The notes under the pieces: model-generated | The model's database searches: none | Seen by the model: only the letters and a program-made list of their open reading frames with translations | What the model was told of the DNA's origin: nothing | Translations under genes and position numbers: made by a program | From: an uncultured Oscillospiraceae bacterium | GTDB taxonomy: Bacteria; Bacillota; Clostridia; Oscillospirales; Oscillospiraceae | Assembly (NCBI GenBank): GCA_934630985.1 | Contig: CAKTXO010000009.1 | Location: 1 to 31,531, forward strand | Direction: 5' to 3' | Length of the DNA stretch: 31,531 bases | Shown here: positions 1-8,807 of the stretch, piece after piece | How positions within the stretch are numbered: the stretch's first letter is position 1 | Layout: each line of letters starts with the position of its first letter

Positions 1-27
1 AAAATCATAATAATTTTGTAAATGGGG

Positions 28-56
28 TTGTTTTTTGATGGCTCATTGCATATAAT
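28..56 (+). promoter_or_regulatory. Predicted sigma-A promoter for the DUF4143 ATPase gene
   Basis: A -35 box TTGTTT (28-33) and a perfect -10 box TATAAT (51-56) are separated by 17 bases. They lie about 55 bases upstream of the GTG start at 110. The spacing is optimal and the surrounding DNA is A/T-rich. Confidence 0.6.
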
Positions 57-109
57 AAAAGTGTGATGACATCCACAAATAATTCAATAAAAATGCGAGG
101 AGGGCAACC

Positions 110-1444
110 GTGGAACGGGCTATACTGCAAAAGTTGCTGGACTGGAAGAATTCTCCATACCGCAAGCCCCTGATATTGAAGGGGGTGCGCCAGGTGGGGA
201 AAACCTGGGTACTGAAAGAATTCGGCAGGCGCTACTATGAAAATACTGCCTATTTCAACTTTGATGAAAATGAGGAATACAAGCAGTTCTTTGAAACAAC
301 TAAGGACGTTGACCGCATCCTGCAAAATCTGATGCTGGCCAGCGGGCAGAAAATCGTGCCTGAAAAGGCCCTCATCATCTTTGATGAGGTGCAGGATTGC
401 CCTAAGGTCATCAATTCCATGAAATATTTCTGTGAGAATGCCCCACAGTATCATATTGCCTGTGCCGGTTCTTCGCTGGGCATTGCGCTGGCAAAGCCTT
501 CCTCTTTTCCGGTGGGAAAAGTGAACTTTATGCAGATCGACCCTATGACTTTTTCGGAATTTTTGGTTGCCAATGGGGACGAAAACCTGGCAAAGTATCT
601 GGAGACTGTGGACGAACTGGAACCGATCCCGGACGCGTTTTTTAATCCACTCTATGAAAAGCTCAAGATGTACTATGTCACAGGCGGAATGCCGGAACCG
701 GTCCTGATGTGGACCCAGGCACGGGACGTGGCAGCCATGCAGGAGGCGTTGGGGAATATTATCGGGGCCTATGAGCGGGATTTTGCAAAGCACCCGAATG
801 TAAGTGAGTTCCCGAAAATCTCCATGATCTGGAAGTCCATTCCTTCTCAGCTGGCCCGTGAGAACAAGAAGTTTCTCTACAAGGTCGTGAAGGAGGGGGC
901 CCGCGCCCGGGAATACGAGGACGCGCTGCAATGGCTGGTGGACGCGCGGCTTGTCCATAAAGTCTACCGCAGCACCGCTCCTGGTCTGCCCATTGCGGCC
1001 TATGATGATTTGTCCGCGTTCAAGATTTACCTTGTAGACGTGGGCCTCCTCCGCCGTCTTGCCCAACTGGCTCCTACGGCCTTTGGGGAAGGAAACCGCC
1101 TGTTTACGGAGTTCAAGGGTGCTTTGACGGAAAACTATGTGCTGCAATCTTTAATCCCGCAGTTTGAAGTCATGCCCCGTTACTGGACCCAGACCAACCC
1201 GCCCTATGAGGTGGACTTCTTGATTCAGCGGGAGAACGACATTTTCCCGGTTGAAGTCAAATCGGAGGCCAATACGTCCAGCAAGAGCCTGAAGAAATTC
1301 AAAGAGCTGTTCCCGAATCAGGTGAAGCTCCGTGTGCGATTTTCTTTGGATAATCTGAAGCTGGACGGGGATGTGCTGAATATCCCACTGTTTATGGCCG
1401 ACCAGGCGGATCGACTGATTGGGTTGGCGTTGGAGAAACAGTAA
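110..1444 (+). CDS. AAA-family ATPase with C-terminal DUF4143 (PD-(D/E)XK-like) domain
   Basis: This 444-residue protein has the layout of the AAA_14/DUF4143 ATPases, which are common in bacteria and archaea but of unsettled role. The P-loop reads GVRQVGKTW near residues 25-33 and the Walker B region is LIIFDEVQDCP near residue 85, followed by a sensor-like CAGSSLG. The C-terminal part carries EVDFLIQRENDIFPVEVKS, the D...ExK arrangement of a nuclease-like fold seen in this family. The GTG start at 110 is preceded by a strong AGGAGGG site about 6 bases away. Its codon use is more G/C-rich than the next four genes, so it may be an independent passenger of the mobile element rather than part of the defence block. 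Whether it cuts DNA cannot be read from the sequence. Confidence 0.88.
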   Translation: MERAILQKLLDWKNSPYRKPLILKGVRQVGKTWVLKEFGRRYYENTAYFNFDENEEYKQFFETTKDVDRILQNLMLASGQKIVPEKALIIFDEVQDCPKVINSMKYFCENAPQYHIACAGSSLGIALAKPSSFPVGKVNFMQIDPMTFSEFLVANGDENLAKYLETVDELEPIPDAFFNPLYEKLKMYYVTGGMPEPVLMWTQARDVAAMQEALGNIIGAYERDFAKHPNVSEFPKISMIWKSIPSQLARENKKFLYKVVKEGARAREYEDALQWLVDARLVHKVYRSTAPGLPIAAYDDLSAFKIYLVDVGLLRRLAQLAPTAFGEGNRLFTEFKGALTENYVLQSLIPQFEVMPRYWTQTNPPYEVDFLIQRENDIFPVEVKSEANTSSKSLKKFKELFPNQVKLRVRFSLDNLKLDGDVLNIPLFMADQADRLIGLALEKQ

Positions 1445-1457
1445 AATTAATTATATA
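1430..1457 (+). promoter_or_regulatory. Possible promoter for the methyltransferase/OLD/helicase operon
   Basis: TTGGAG (1430-1435) and TATATA (1452-1457) are 16 bases apart, at the junction where base composition changes from the ATPase gene to the A/T-rich block. Transcription would begin near 1464, which fits a start codon at 1492 and not at 1459. The match is weak. Confidence 0.3.
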
Positions 1458-1491
1458 CATGAATCCAAAACGAATTATTAAGGCAAATGAA

Positions 1492-4371
1492 ATGAATCAA
1501 TATAACGAAATTTCTACACTTCAGTATATGGGAAGTAAAGCCCGTATCATTTCTCATATATGTGATCCAATAATCAAAAACGAGTCAATCAAAACAATAG
1601 TTGATCTTTTTGCGGGAACAGGTTCTGTTGGCTATGCTCTTAAATCATATAAAAATATAATTAGCAATGACATTGAGTACTACTCATACATCATCAACCA
1701 AGCTATATTAAATGGATGTAATTTTTCTGAAGCAGATGAAGCTGCTTTTTGGATGTCTGTTGATCGACAGTATCTTCTTTTACAAGAAAAAGTATCCGCT
1801 GCCATATCCGCAGAAAAAAGTTTCTTTGTTGATGATGTGGATTACAAACTATATCGGGCTTTTTGCGAAGAAACACCTTCGGTATTTGTACCTAAAAGTG
1901 ATGATTCTCGCATGAAAGACCTTATGGAGTTAGTATCTCATGTAACTCCAGGTGATATACCCGATCTAGACTTGCCGTGCTTGTTTTTGACTTACTTTGC
2001 TAACACCTATTTTGGCATTACCCAATGTTGCCAAATTGATGCGTTGCGTGGTGTTATTGAATGGGTTAAAGACGACTGCACCAAAAATGTTTTGTTAACC
2101 GTTTTAATGTCCGTTATGAGTGCAGCGGCTTCTACAACAACGCACTTTGCCCAGTATTTAAAAGTAAAAAGCAAATCAACATGTAAAAATTTGATTTCAA
2201 AAAGAAAAATAAACATAATCGAAGAATGTAGAGCATTGTTGAAAGAATATCGAGCAGCTGGATTGTGTGATAAAGAGAAAAACAAAGATACAAAATTTGA
2301 TTGCTATAATCTTAATTATGCTGAATGTTTGGATTCGATTATTTTGGACAATCACACACTGGTCTATGCCGATCCCCCCTATTTTAAGGAACATTATTCT
2401 AGATACTACCATGTGTTGAACACATTATGCTTATACGATTACCCGGCAATGGCAGTTAATCCTCAGACACACAAGTTTACGATCGGAAGATATAGGGAAG
2501 ACAGGCGAGTATCCGATTTCGGAAAAAAGGCCAAAGCATTGGGGGCATTTGAGACACTCATTACAAAGTGTGCTACTGCTGGGGCGTGGCTGATGATAAG
2601 CTACTCTGATAACTCTATTGTAGATATTATAGATATACAAACCTTGGCAGAAAAACAATATGATGTCGTAATTGAGAAAGTAGAACTTAGTCATTCAAAG
2701 CAAGGTCGTAGTTCAACATCAAGGGTCGATGAATATATTTTTGTTTGTCGTCCGAAACAGGCCGTTCATGATCTAGATGAAAAATTGTCAGTAATCAAAG
2801 AACTCAAGCCAATTGTTGATAACCCGGCTGGTCTTATGCACAACTATATGGCACGTAAGCCCTATAATATTGTCTCCGAAATAATCAAACGTTTTTGCCC
2901 CGATAATGGCTGCGTATACGACCCAATGTTTGGCTCGGGAACGACGATTATTGAAGCGAGTAAACTTGGGAGGAAAGCAATTGGTACAGACATTAATCTG
3001 CTTGCATATAAGTTGTGCAAAACATCTTTGATTAGATGGGATTTAGATAGAGTAGACCGCATCATTGACTCTTTCTGTGAGGCTGTTTGCTCTTTATGTA
3101 GTCCTTTATATATGCATATTGAAAATGAGGAAAATCGTATATTGGAAAGATGCCATTTTGACAGGTGCGGTACAGAGCTTGTTCCGACTATGTATTGGTA
3201 TAAATTGCAGATAAACGGGAAATTAACCGGACGAAAAAAAGCTATTGCGTCAGATGCATTTATTGAGCAATACAAAAAGTATGGAGGCTTTGAAAAGCAA
3301 AATATTGAAGATCTCGCATTGATCCCCAATTCTCGGATTGCTATCGGGCAGGATGCAACGGTATATAGTTATTTCTGTAACCGCAATTTGATTGCAATGG
3401 ACCGGATACTAGACATTCTTCATTCGTATCAAAGCAGCTACTGCTATGACATTTTAGAACTGCTTGTTTCATCGGCAATCAATCTGATTAAGTTGTCAGA
3501 TAAAAAAGCGTCGAGTCAGATGCCGTATTGGCTGCCTAAAAAGGATGTTACTTCAAGAAACGCCGTCATGATAATAGAGCAAAAAGCAGCCGCATTTAAG
3601 GAAGGTCTGGCATATCTAAGTGAAAAGTGCAGGCGCTTTGTTGGTGAAGATGGAGTTATCCTCAAGAATATGCCCGCACAGAACATCCCTTTAGAACTAC
3701 TTCCGAACGAGTCTGTCGATTTGATTTTAACTGATCCACCCTATACCGATCAGGTCCCTTATCTTGAGTATAACCAACTTTGGTATAAAGTGATGGGATG
3801 GAAAGGATTTACAGACGAATCTCTAGATGCAGAACTGGTTGTTTCTGATGCTCCGAGCCGAAAGAAGGACGCTGATGATTTCAATCATACCTTCAAGGTG
3901 ATTCTTGGTCGCATCTCCCCTGCCCTAAAGACAGATGGATACTTCATAATGTTTTATCATTCGTTTGATCTGAAATCCTGGAGTGAAATTCTCAAGACAA
4001 TGCAGGAACATGGTTTGGCATATTGCGGTCAGATTCCAAGTGCTGCACCAAGAAAATCTTTCAAAGCAATTATGACCCCCAAGGGCACGTTGGACGGAAA
4101 CTATATTGTGGCCTTTCAGAAGAGAACAACTATTGGATTACCTAAATTTGAGGGAACTGTAAACGAGGCAAAAAACCTCGCAATCAAATGTGCTGAAAGA
4201 ATCATTACATCGCGTAAAGAGGTAACTTCTCAAGATCTGTACGACTACGGTATGCTTAAAGATTCTTTTGAATGTGGTTATCTGCAAGTCCTGTCAACAC
4301 ACTATAAATCTTTTGTTGATGTTATTAGCGATTCTTTCGTGTTCCAGAATGGGTTATGGAGGTGTAAGTAA
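1492..4371 (+). CDS. Tandem two-domain DNA methyltransferase (D12-class domain + N4/N6 class domain)
   Basis: The product (about 959 residues) carries two complete amino-methyltransferase modules. Module 1 resembles D12/Dam-like adenine methylases: LQYMGSKARII near the N-terminus, SAM-binding DLFAGTGSVGYAL near residue 41, and catalytic DPPY in VYADPPYFKEHY near residue 294. Module 2 begins with an MHNYMARKPYNIVSEII segment (near 448), has SAM-binding DPMFGSGTTIIEA near 477 and catalytic LTDPPYTDQVPYLEYNQLW near 747; this order is typical of N4-cytosine/N6-adenine methylases. An ATG at 1459 would add 11 residues but has no ribosome site. ATG 1492 has AAGG eight bases upstream, so I prefer it. 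The stop codon overlaps the next start by one base, so the two are translationally coupled. Target sequence unknown; the context suggests self-DNA marking in a defence operon. Confidence 0.87.
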   Translation: MNQYNEISTLQYMGSKARIISHICDPIIKNESIKTIVDLFAGTGSVGYALKSYKNIISNDIEYYSYIINQAILNGCNFSEADEAAFWMSVDRQYLLLQEKVSAAISAEKSFFVDDVDYKLYRAFCEETPSVFVPKSDDSRMKDLMELVSHVTPGDIPDLDLPCLFLTYFANTYFGITQCCQIDALRGVIEWVKDDCTKNVLLTVLMSVMSAAASTTTHFAQYLKVKSKSTCKNLISKRKINIIEECRALLKEYRAAGLCDKEKNKDTKFDCYNLNYAECLDSIILDNHTLVYADPPYFKEHYSRYYHVLNTLCLYDYPAMAVNPQTHKFTIGRYREDRRVSDFGKKAKALGAFETLITKCATAGAWLMISYSDNSIVDIIDIQTLAEKQYDVVIEKVELSHSKQGRSSTSRVDEYIFVCRPKQAVHDLDEKLSVIKELKPIVDNPAGLMHNYMARKPYNIVSEIIKRFCPDNGCVYDPMFGSGTTIIEASKLGRKAIGTDINLLAYKLCKTSLIRWDLDRVDRIIDSFCEAVCSLCSPLYMHIENEENRILERCHFDRCGTELVPTMYWYKLQINGKLTGRKKAIASDAFIEQYKKYGGFEKQNIEDLALIPNSRIAIGQDATVYSYFCNRNLIAMDRILDILHSYQSSYCYDILELLVSSAINLIKLSDKKASSQMPYWLPKKDVTSRNAVMIIEQKAAAFKEGLAYLSEKCRRFVGEDGVILKNMPAQNIPLELLPNESVDLILTDPPYTDQVPYLEYNQLWYKVMGWKGFTDESLDAELVVSDAPSRKKDADDFNHTFKVILGRISPALKTDGYFIMFYHSFDLKSWSEILKTMQEHGLAYCGQIPSAAPRKSFKAIMTPKGTLDGNYIVAFQKRTTIGLPKFEGTVNEAKNLAIKCAERIITSRKEVTSQDLYDYGMLKDSFECGYLQVLSTHYKSFVDVISDSFVFQNGLWRCK

Positions 4372-6722
4372 TGTATTGGTTATTAGACTATGCAGAACAG
4401 GAAAAACTGCGCCAGCAAATGATTCACTTGCAAAGTACAATCTTAGATAGGCAACCTCGAGAACAATCTGAGCAAGTGTTTCCTTTTATCGGACGTAAGA
4501 GTCGTTCTATTGCGAGAACGCTTATCGAAAATCTAACGGACGAGAACGCTCTTGTTGTAGATCCTTTCGGCGGCTCTGGCACGTTTGCATACGCGGCACT
4601 TGATGCTGGCCGTCATGTACGGTATAACGAGTGGGAGCCATACGCGTTCAAAATGTCTACCGCTCCATTCCGTGGTATTCCGGCCGCTGAAGAGTATTGT
4701 AATGCTTTGCGCTTTATTGCACAGCGGGTAGAGCCTATTATGGACATCATATATAAAACAAGATGCCCAAACTGCGGAACTGAGTTGCCTTTCGATGGCT
4801 TGTTTTTCGATCGTGAACCACTTGAATATTATCACCCTACACAACATGAACGCCTTGGAGCAAACGGTGAAAATGTAATTTTTAGAAATCGTCGATACAG
4901 ATGTCATTGTGGATGCACAGAAAAACATTATGACGATTTCGATGAATCTGTGCGCCTTCAAGTTGAGGATATGCCATGCGACTTCCCTAATGTTGAGTTG
5001 ATTGAGAATTCTCGACTGAATTTTACTGCACCGCAATATACGGTATATCAAAATCTATTCTCTAGGCGCCAACAGATTGCATTAATGACGCTTAAGAACG
5101 CAATTGCTGAGCTCCCGGAAACCACACGTACTTTCTTTGAGGATACTTTTATTTCGATTGCGCACTGCGGAAAATATACTGATTACCGTAGCAAAAGTCA
5201 AGATAATCATTGCCCTGAAAATCGCCTAAAGGAGACAAATTTATACCATAGATTTTTAGAGAAGCTTGAGGAACGCAAGAATTATATTGCTGTGCAAGAA
5301 TTCAACTTGAATCTGCTAGAAGTAAGCTCTATGGACTATCGACGCTTTTTGCAAACTATTTTGCCCAATACGGTTAATCTTCTGCTGACAGATCCCCCAT
5401 ACGGAGATAATGCGCAATATTTTGAGCACGCCCAGAGAATCCATCCTCTTATGGGATACTCACTGAAAGACGATAATGATAGGCTTCATAACGAAGTTGT
5501 CATCAGTAATGCTCCATCCAGAACGGACAAGCATAGCAAAGAACAGTTCCTTAATGATATTGAAAGGTTGTTCATTGAGGCTAATCGGATTGTCGTCGAC
5601 CATGGATTTATGGTGCTGTATTTTAGACCACAGCAACGAGATTGGGTTAGTGATCTTAATAAATTGAAAGATTATGGACGGCGTCATGGTTTTGAGCCAC
5701 TGCTCACTATTTCTGCAGGAATATCCGATCCTTCAATGAGAGCACTGGCATCAGCTGCGTGGACATTTAAGAACGATGTATGCTTTATTTTTCTCAAATT
5801 ACAGGAAAGCGAGCGTCGATGGTACGAAGGTGAAGTAGATATTGATGAACTCGTTTTCTTAGCAGCTATGAATGCTGCGACAGATCAAGGCAATCCGTTT
5901 GTTATTACACAGTTTAATCAGGAATTCTTGTCTCAGTTACGTAGATGCAGTTTGATGCGTCTCGCTCATCCGATGTATGAGGGCAAAATCAGAAGAACAC
6001 TGGATCGGTTTACAACAAGAATTGGTGCTCAGTATCGACTGACAGGCTTGTCTCCTTATACTTTGATGAACCGTGAAATGAATGCCGAAATCAGGCTTCG
6101 TGAGTTTGCGCCAGTCGTAATTGAAGAATTAACTGCTGAGGGGCAGGGCTTTACTTTTGAGGAGTATGTAATCCATCTTGCGTCATTCATGGAGAATGGT
6201 AGCCGAGAAATTATCAATCAATTACACACGGCTAATAGACTGATTCCAGAATTGCTAAACGTGTATGCTATCGAAGACCCTGAACAAGGGAAATTCTTCG
6301 CTCGTAATACAGCTGACATTGATCAAAACACTGATGGCAGAGAACATCTGTGCACAATGGACCCCTTTGACTTTGAAAGATTGATTGCAGACTACTTTAT
6401 GCGAAGAGGTTTTGTGCATGCAGAAGTCATCGGCCGTTCTGGGGATAGAGGTGTTGATGTCCTTGCTACCAACATTCATGGAGAATATGAATTAATCCAA
6501 TGCAAAAGATACCGTCAGGGCAATAATATTGGCTCCACTCCAATTCAGCGCGTTCATAGTTATATGCGTACACGAAATGCAAGTAGAGCCTGGGTAATTA
6601 CAACTTCCGATTTCACTCCGGAAGGTCGTGATGAAGCTCGTATTACGAATGTGACGCTTATGAATGGTCAAGATCTATTGCAGTCTTTAGAGTTGTATTA
6701 TCCTGGTCGTTTTTGTTTATAA
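4371..6722 (+). CDS. DNA methyltransferase fused to C-terminal Mrr-type restriction nuclease
   Basis: This 783-residue protein joins modification and cleavage domains. The N-terminal half is a DNA methylase with a zinc-ribbon insertion: SAM-binding VVDPFGGSGTFAYAA (around residue 62), a CPNC...RCHCGC cysteine cluster (about 132-180) and catalytic LLTDPPYGDNAQYFEH (around 339). The C-terminal ~120 residues match the Mrr_cat PD-(D/E)XK fold: DPFDFERLIADYFMRRGF (about 664-681), then GDRGVDVLA with the acidic D696, then QCKRY supplying Q710 and K712. Mrr domains usually cut modified or foreign DNA; here the same chain could both mark and cut. GGAGGT sits 7-12 bases before the ATG, inside the end of the preceding gene. 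All motifs look intact. A type II-like or type IV-like mode cannot be told apart from sequence. Confidence 0.87.
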   Translation: MYWLLDYAEQEKLRQQMIHLQSTILDRQPREQSEQVFPFIGRKSRSIARTLIENLTDENALVVDPFGGSGTFAYAALDAGRHVRYNEWEPYAFKMSTAPFRGIPAAEEYCNALRFIAQRVEPIMDIIYKTRCPNCGTELPFDGLFFDREPLEYYHPTQHERLGANGENVIFRNRRYRCHCGCTEKHYDDFDESVRLQVEDMPCDFPNVELIENSRLNFTAPQYTVYQNLFSRRQQIALMTLKNAIAELPETTRTFFEDTFISIAHCGKYTDYRSKSQDNHCPENRLKETNLYHRFLEKLEERKNYIAVQEFNLNLLEVSSMDYRRFLQTILPNTVNLLLTDPPYGDNAQYFEHAQRIHPLMGYSLKDDNDRLHNEVVISNAPSRTDKHSKEQFLNDIERLFIEANRIVVDHGFMVLYFRPQQRDWVSDLNKLKDYGRRHGFEPLLTISAGISDPSMRALASAAWTFKNDVCFIFLKLQESERRWYEGEVDIDELVFLAAMNAATDQGNPFVITQFNQEFLSQLRRCSLMRLAHPMYEGKIRRTLDRFTTRIGAQYRLTGLSPYTLMNREMNAEIRLREFAPVVIEELTAEGQGFTFEEYVIHLASFMENGSREIINQLHTANRLIPELLNVYAIEDPEQGKFFARNTADIDQNTDGREHLCTMDPFDFERLIADYFMRRGFVHAEVIGRSGDRGVDVLATNIHGEYELIQCKRYRQGNNIGSTPIQRVHSYMRTRNASRAWVITTSDFTPEGRDEARITNVTLMNGQDLLQSLELYYPGRFCL

Positions 6723-6746
6723 ACTATTTTGAGAAAAGAAGACATT

Positions 6747-6785
6747 CCAAGCAGCACATGCATAAAAGAATGCTTGTGCTGCTGG
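6747..6785 (+). promoter_or_regulatory. Intercistronic hairpin before the OLD nuclease gene
   Basis: AGCAGCAC (6750-6757) pairs perfectly with GTGCTGCT (6776-6783), extended by flanking CC/GG around a bulged A and by an inner GCAT/ATGC stem. The 3' arm touches the GGAAAGGG ribosome site of the OLD gene (6784-6791). It is the only sizeable gap in the otherwise overlapping operon. It could protect or attenuate the mRNA, or tune translation of the nuclease; no U-tract follows, so it is not an obvious terminator. Confidence 0.5.
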
Positions 6786-6799
6786 AAAGGGATACATAT

Positions 6800-8794
6800 A
6801 TGCAATTATCAAAGATAAAAATTAAAAACTATAGATTGCTTACTAATGCCGAGTTGGAAGTTGATCCCAGAACAACCTTAATTGTGGGCAGAAACAACAC
6901 GGCTAAGACATCGTTTTTTTCGTGTATTGCGAATGTACTGGATGGAAAGCCCATATCTTTCGATGATTATCCACTCTTAAGGAGAGAAGATTTCTATGCC
7001 AAAGTTGCGCTGTTTATGGAGAAAAAGCTATCTTATGAAGATCTTTGTGAGCAGATCGAAATTATCTCCATAGAGTTTTTGGTAGACTATTCGCTGGATG
7101 ATCCTGATGATAATTTAGGCGCCTTGTCGCCATTTATCATTGATGTCGATGTAGATACGACAACTTCGCTGATTCGTGCGGAGTATCGACTAAAGATCGA
7201 CGAAAAAGACTTGTTGGCAGACTTGGAGAGCAGCTATTATAAGAATGGAATCTTTTCGCCGAATAATGAAGAAGCACATAAGGTACTTGCCGATAATTTT
7301 GGTAAGTGGTTTGGATTAACTGTGTATGCCATCAACCCCAATAATCCGGATGACAAACAGGTAAAAAGCCAAAAGGAGCTACATGATCTGTTCCCATTCC
7401 ACGCAATTCCTGCTGAACGAGTCCTTGGCGAGGATGACACCCATAACAGTTCTCTTGGCTCGTTAATATCTGGCTTCTTTGATACGAGAGAGGCAGAACT
7501 AGATCCGGACATTGCCGAAGAGATTAAGCGGTTACGTTTAATAGTGGGAGAAGCCAATAAAGATGTCCAAAAGCAGAGTGATGAAATCCTAAGTGCTGTT
7601 GTGAATAATTCTATTGGCTTTGGTTATCCAAACGTAGAGGAATTAAAGCTCGGGGTTACAACACAGCTCAACATTGACGAACAGATCAAGAATCAAACCA
7701 GACTGTCGTATATGTCAGGAACAGCAAACGAAAGTTTGCCGAGTTCTCACAATGGCCTTGGCTATAAAAATCTGATAAAAATAGAGTTTCTCCTTACCGC
7801 ATTTGCTAAAGACATTGAGAAACGTGGTATTGCGTGTGTTCCATTGCTCTTTATTGAGGAGCCAGAATCACATATGCACCCACAAATGCAGACTGCTTTT
7901 GCAGCGTATTTGGAAAAGTTTCTTGGTAAGCTATCTACTGTTGTGCAAATCCAGACTTTTCTGACATCACATTCTGCGCATATAGCTAATACAATGGAGT
8001 TTGCAAAAGTTCGGTATGCACAAAAGTCTAATGCCGGTGTGATTTATAAGAATTTGAACACCTTTGCTCAAGCGAATCCAGATAATGTAGATTTTATCCG
8101 GAAGTACTTAACTTTGACCAAATGTGATCTATTTTTTGCGGATAAAGCCATTTTTGTTGAAGGTGCCTCTGAACGGTTGCTGCTGCCAGATATGATCGAA
8201 AAATGTGTAATAGCGGGGGATTTTGGCCTTTGTAAATATCCTTTATCAGCGCAGTATTATGCCTTAATTGAAATCGGTGGGGCCTATGCGCACAAATTTA
8301 TTCCGTTCATTGAATTCTTAGGAGTTCCATGTCTTATCCTTACTGACTTGGATCCTGTAGCAGATCGAAAAGGAAGAGGCGGAAAAATCGTAAAAAAGTC
8401 GGTAGTGACTAGGGAAGGTGAAACGACATCTAATGAAACGATAAAGTGGTGGGTCCGTAAAAATAAGGGCCTTCCGGATAATGACACCTCTAAAATCGAC
8501 CTATCAGAAATTATTGCGATGACATCGGATGATAAAACCAGGGGAAAATGCCACATTGAGTTCCAGACTGCCGAAAAGGGGCTATGTGGACATTCTTTGG
8601 AAGAAGCGATTCGTAATGTCAATCGAAAATATTACAATTTAAGCAATAGAATAGGGGAAAAGAAGCTTGAATTTAAGGGCAAGAGCAAAACAGATTTTGC
8701 ACTTGCCTTGATTTCCAAATGCTCCAATTATTCTGTTCCTGATTATATAAAATCCGGATTAAAATGGTTGAATGACCAAAGAGTCCTTGAGTAA
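6800..8794 (+). CDS. OLD-family ATP-dependent endonuclease (ABC-type ATPase + TOPRIM), GajA-like
   Basis: About 664 residues with the class 2 OLD layout. The N-terminus MQLSKIKIKNYRLL is typical of SMC/Rad50-like ATPases. The P-loop is GRNNTAKTS (about 30-38), a signature-like SSHNGLGYKNL lies near residue 314, Walker B is LLFIEEPESHMHP (about 349) and the H-loop is TSHSAHIA. A TOPRIM nuclease domain follows: FVEGASERLLLP (near 453) supplies the first acidic residue and LILTDLD (near 513) the metal-binding D-x-D. GajA of Gabija has the same two-domain arrangement and pairs with a UvrD helicase, as here. I chose ATG 6800, which has GGAAAGGG at good spacing and begins exactly at the conserved N-terminus; an upstream in-frame TTG at 6713 would add 29 residues unlike the family. 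Likely a nucleotide-gated DNA nicking or cleaving effector. Confidence 0.88.
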   Translation: MQLSKIKIKNYRLLTNAELEVDPRTTLIVGRNNTAKTSFFSCIANVLDGKPISFDDYPLLRREDFYAKVALFMEKKLSYEDLCEQIEIISIEFLVDYSLDDPDDNLGALSPFIIDVDVDTTTSLIRAEYRLKIDEKDLLADLESSYYKNGIFSPNNEEAHKVLADNFGKWFGLTVYAINPNNPDDKQVKSQKELHDLFPFHAIPAERVLGEDDTHNSSLGSLISGFFDTREAELDPDIAEEIKRLRLIVGEANKDVQKQSDEILSAVVNNSIGFGYPNVEELKLGVTTQLNIDEQIKNQTRLSYMSGTANESLPSSHNGLGYKNLIKIEFLLTAFAKDIEKRGIACVPLLFIEEPESHMHPQMQTAFAAYLEKFLGKLSTVVQIQTFLTSHSAHIANTMEFAKVRYAQKSNAGVIYKNLNTFAQANPDNVDFIRKYLTLTKCDLFFADKAIFVEGASERLLLPDMIEKCVIAGDFGLCKYPLSAQYYALIEIGGAYAHKFIPFIEFLGVPCLILTDLDPVADRKGRGGKIVKKSVVTREGETTSNETIKWWVRKNKGLPDNDTSKIDLSEIIAMTSDDKTRGKCHIEFQTAEKGLCGHSLEEAIRNVNRKYYNLSNRIGEKKLEFKGKSKTDFALALISKCSNYSVPDYIKSGLKWLNDQRVLE

Positions 8795-8807
8795 GGAGGG
8801 GCCGTTT

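Noticed and set aside
110..1444. DUF4143 ATPase as first component of the defence operon
   Set aside because: Different base composition, its own promoter, and such ATPases are common stand-alone genes; membership cannot be excluded but is not supported.
6713..6799. Upstream extension of the OLD nuclease gene from TTG 6713
   Set aside because: Adds 29 residues unlike the family and passes through the intercistronic hairpin; ATG 6800 has the good ribosome site.
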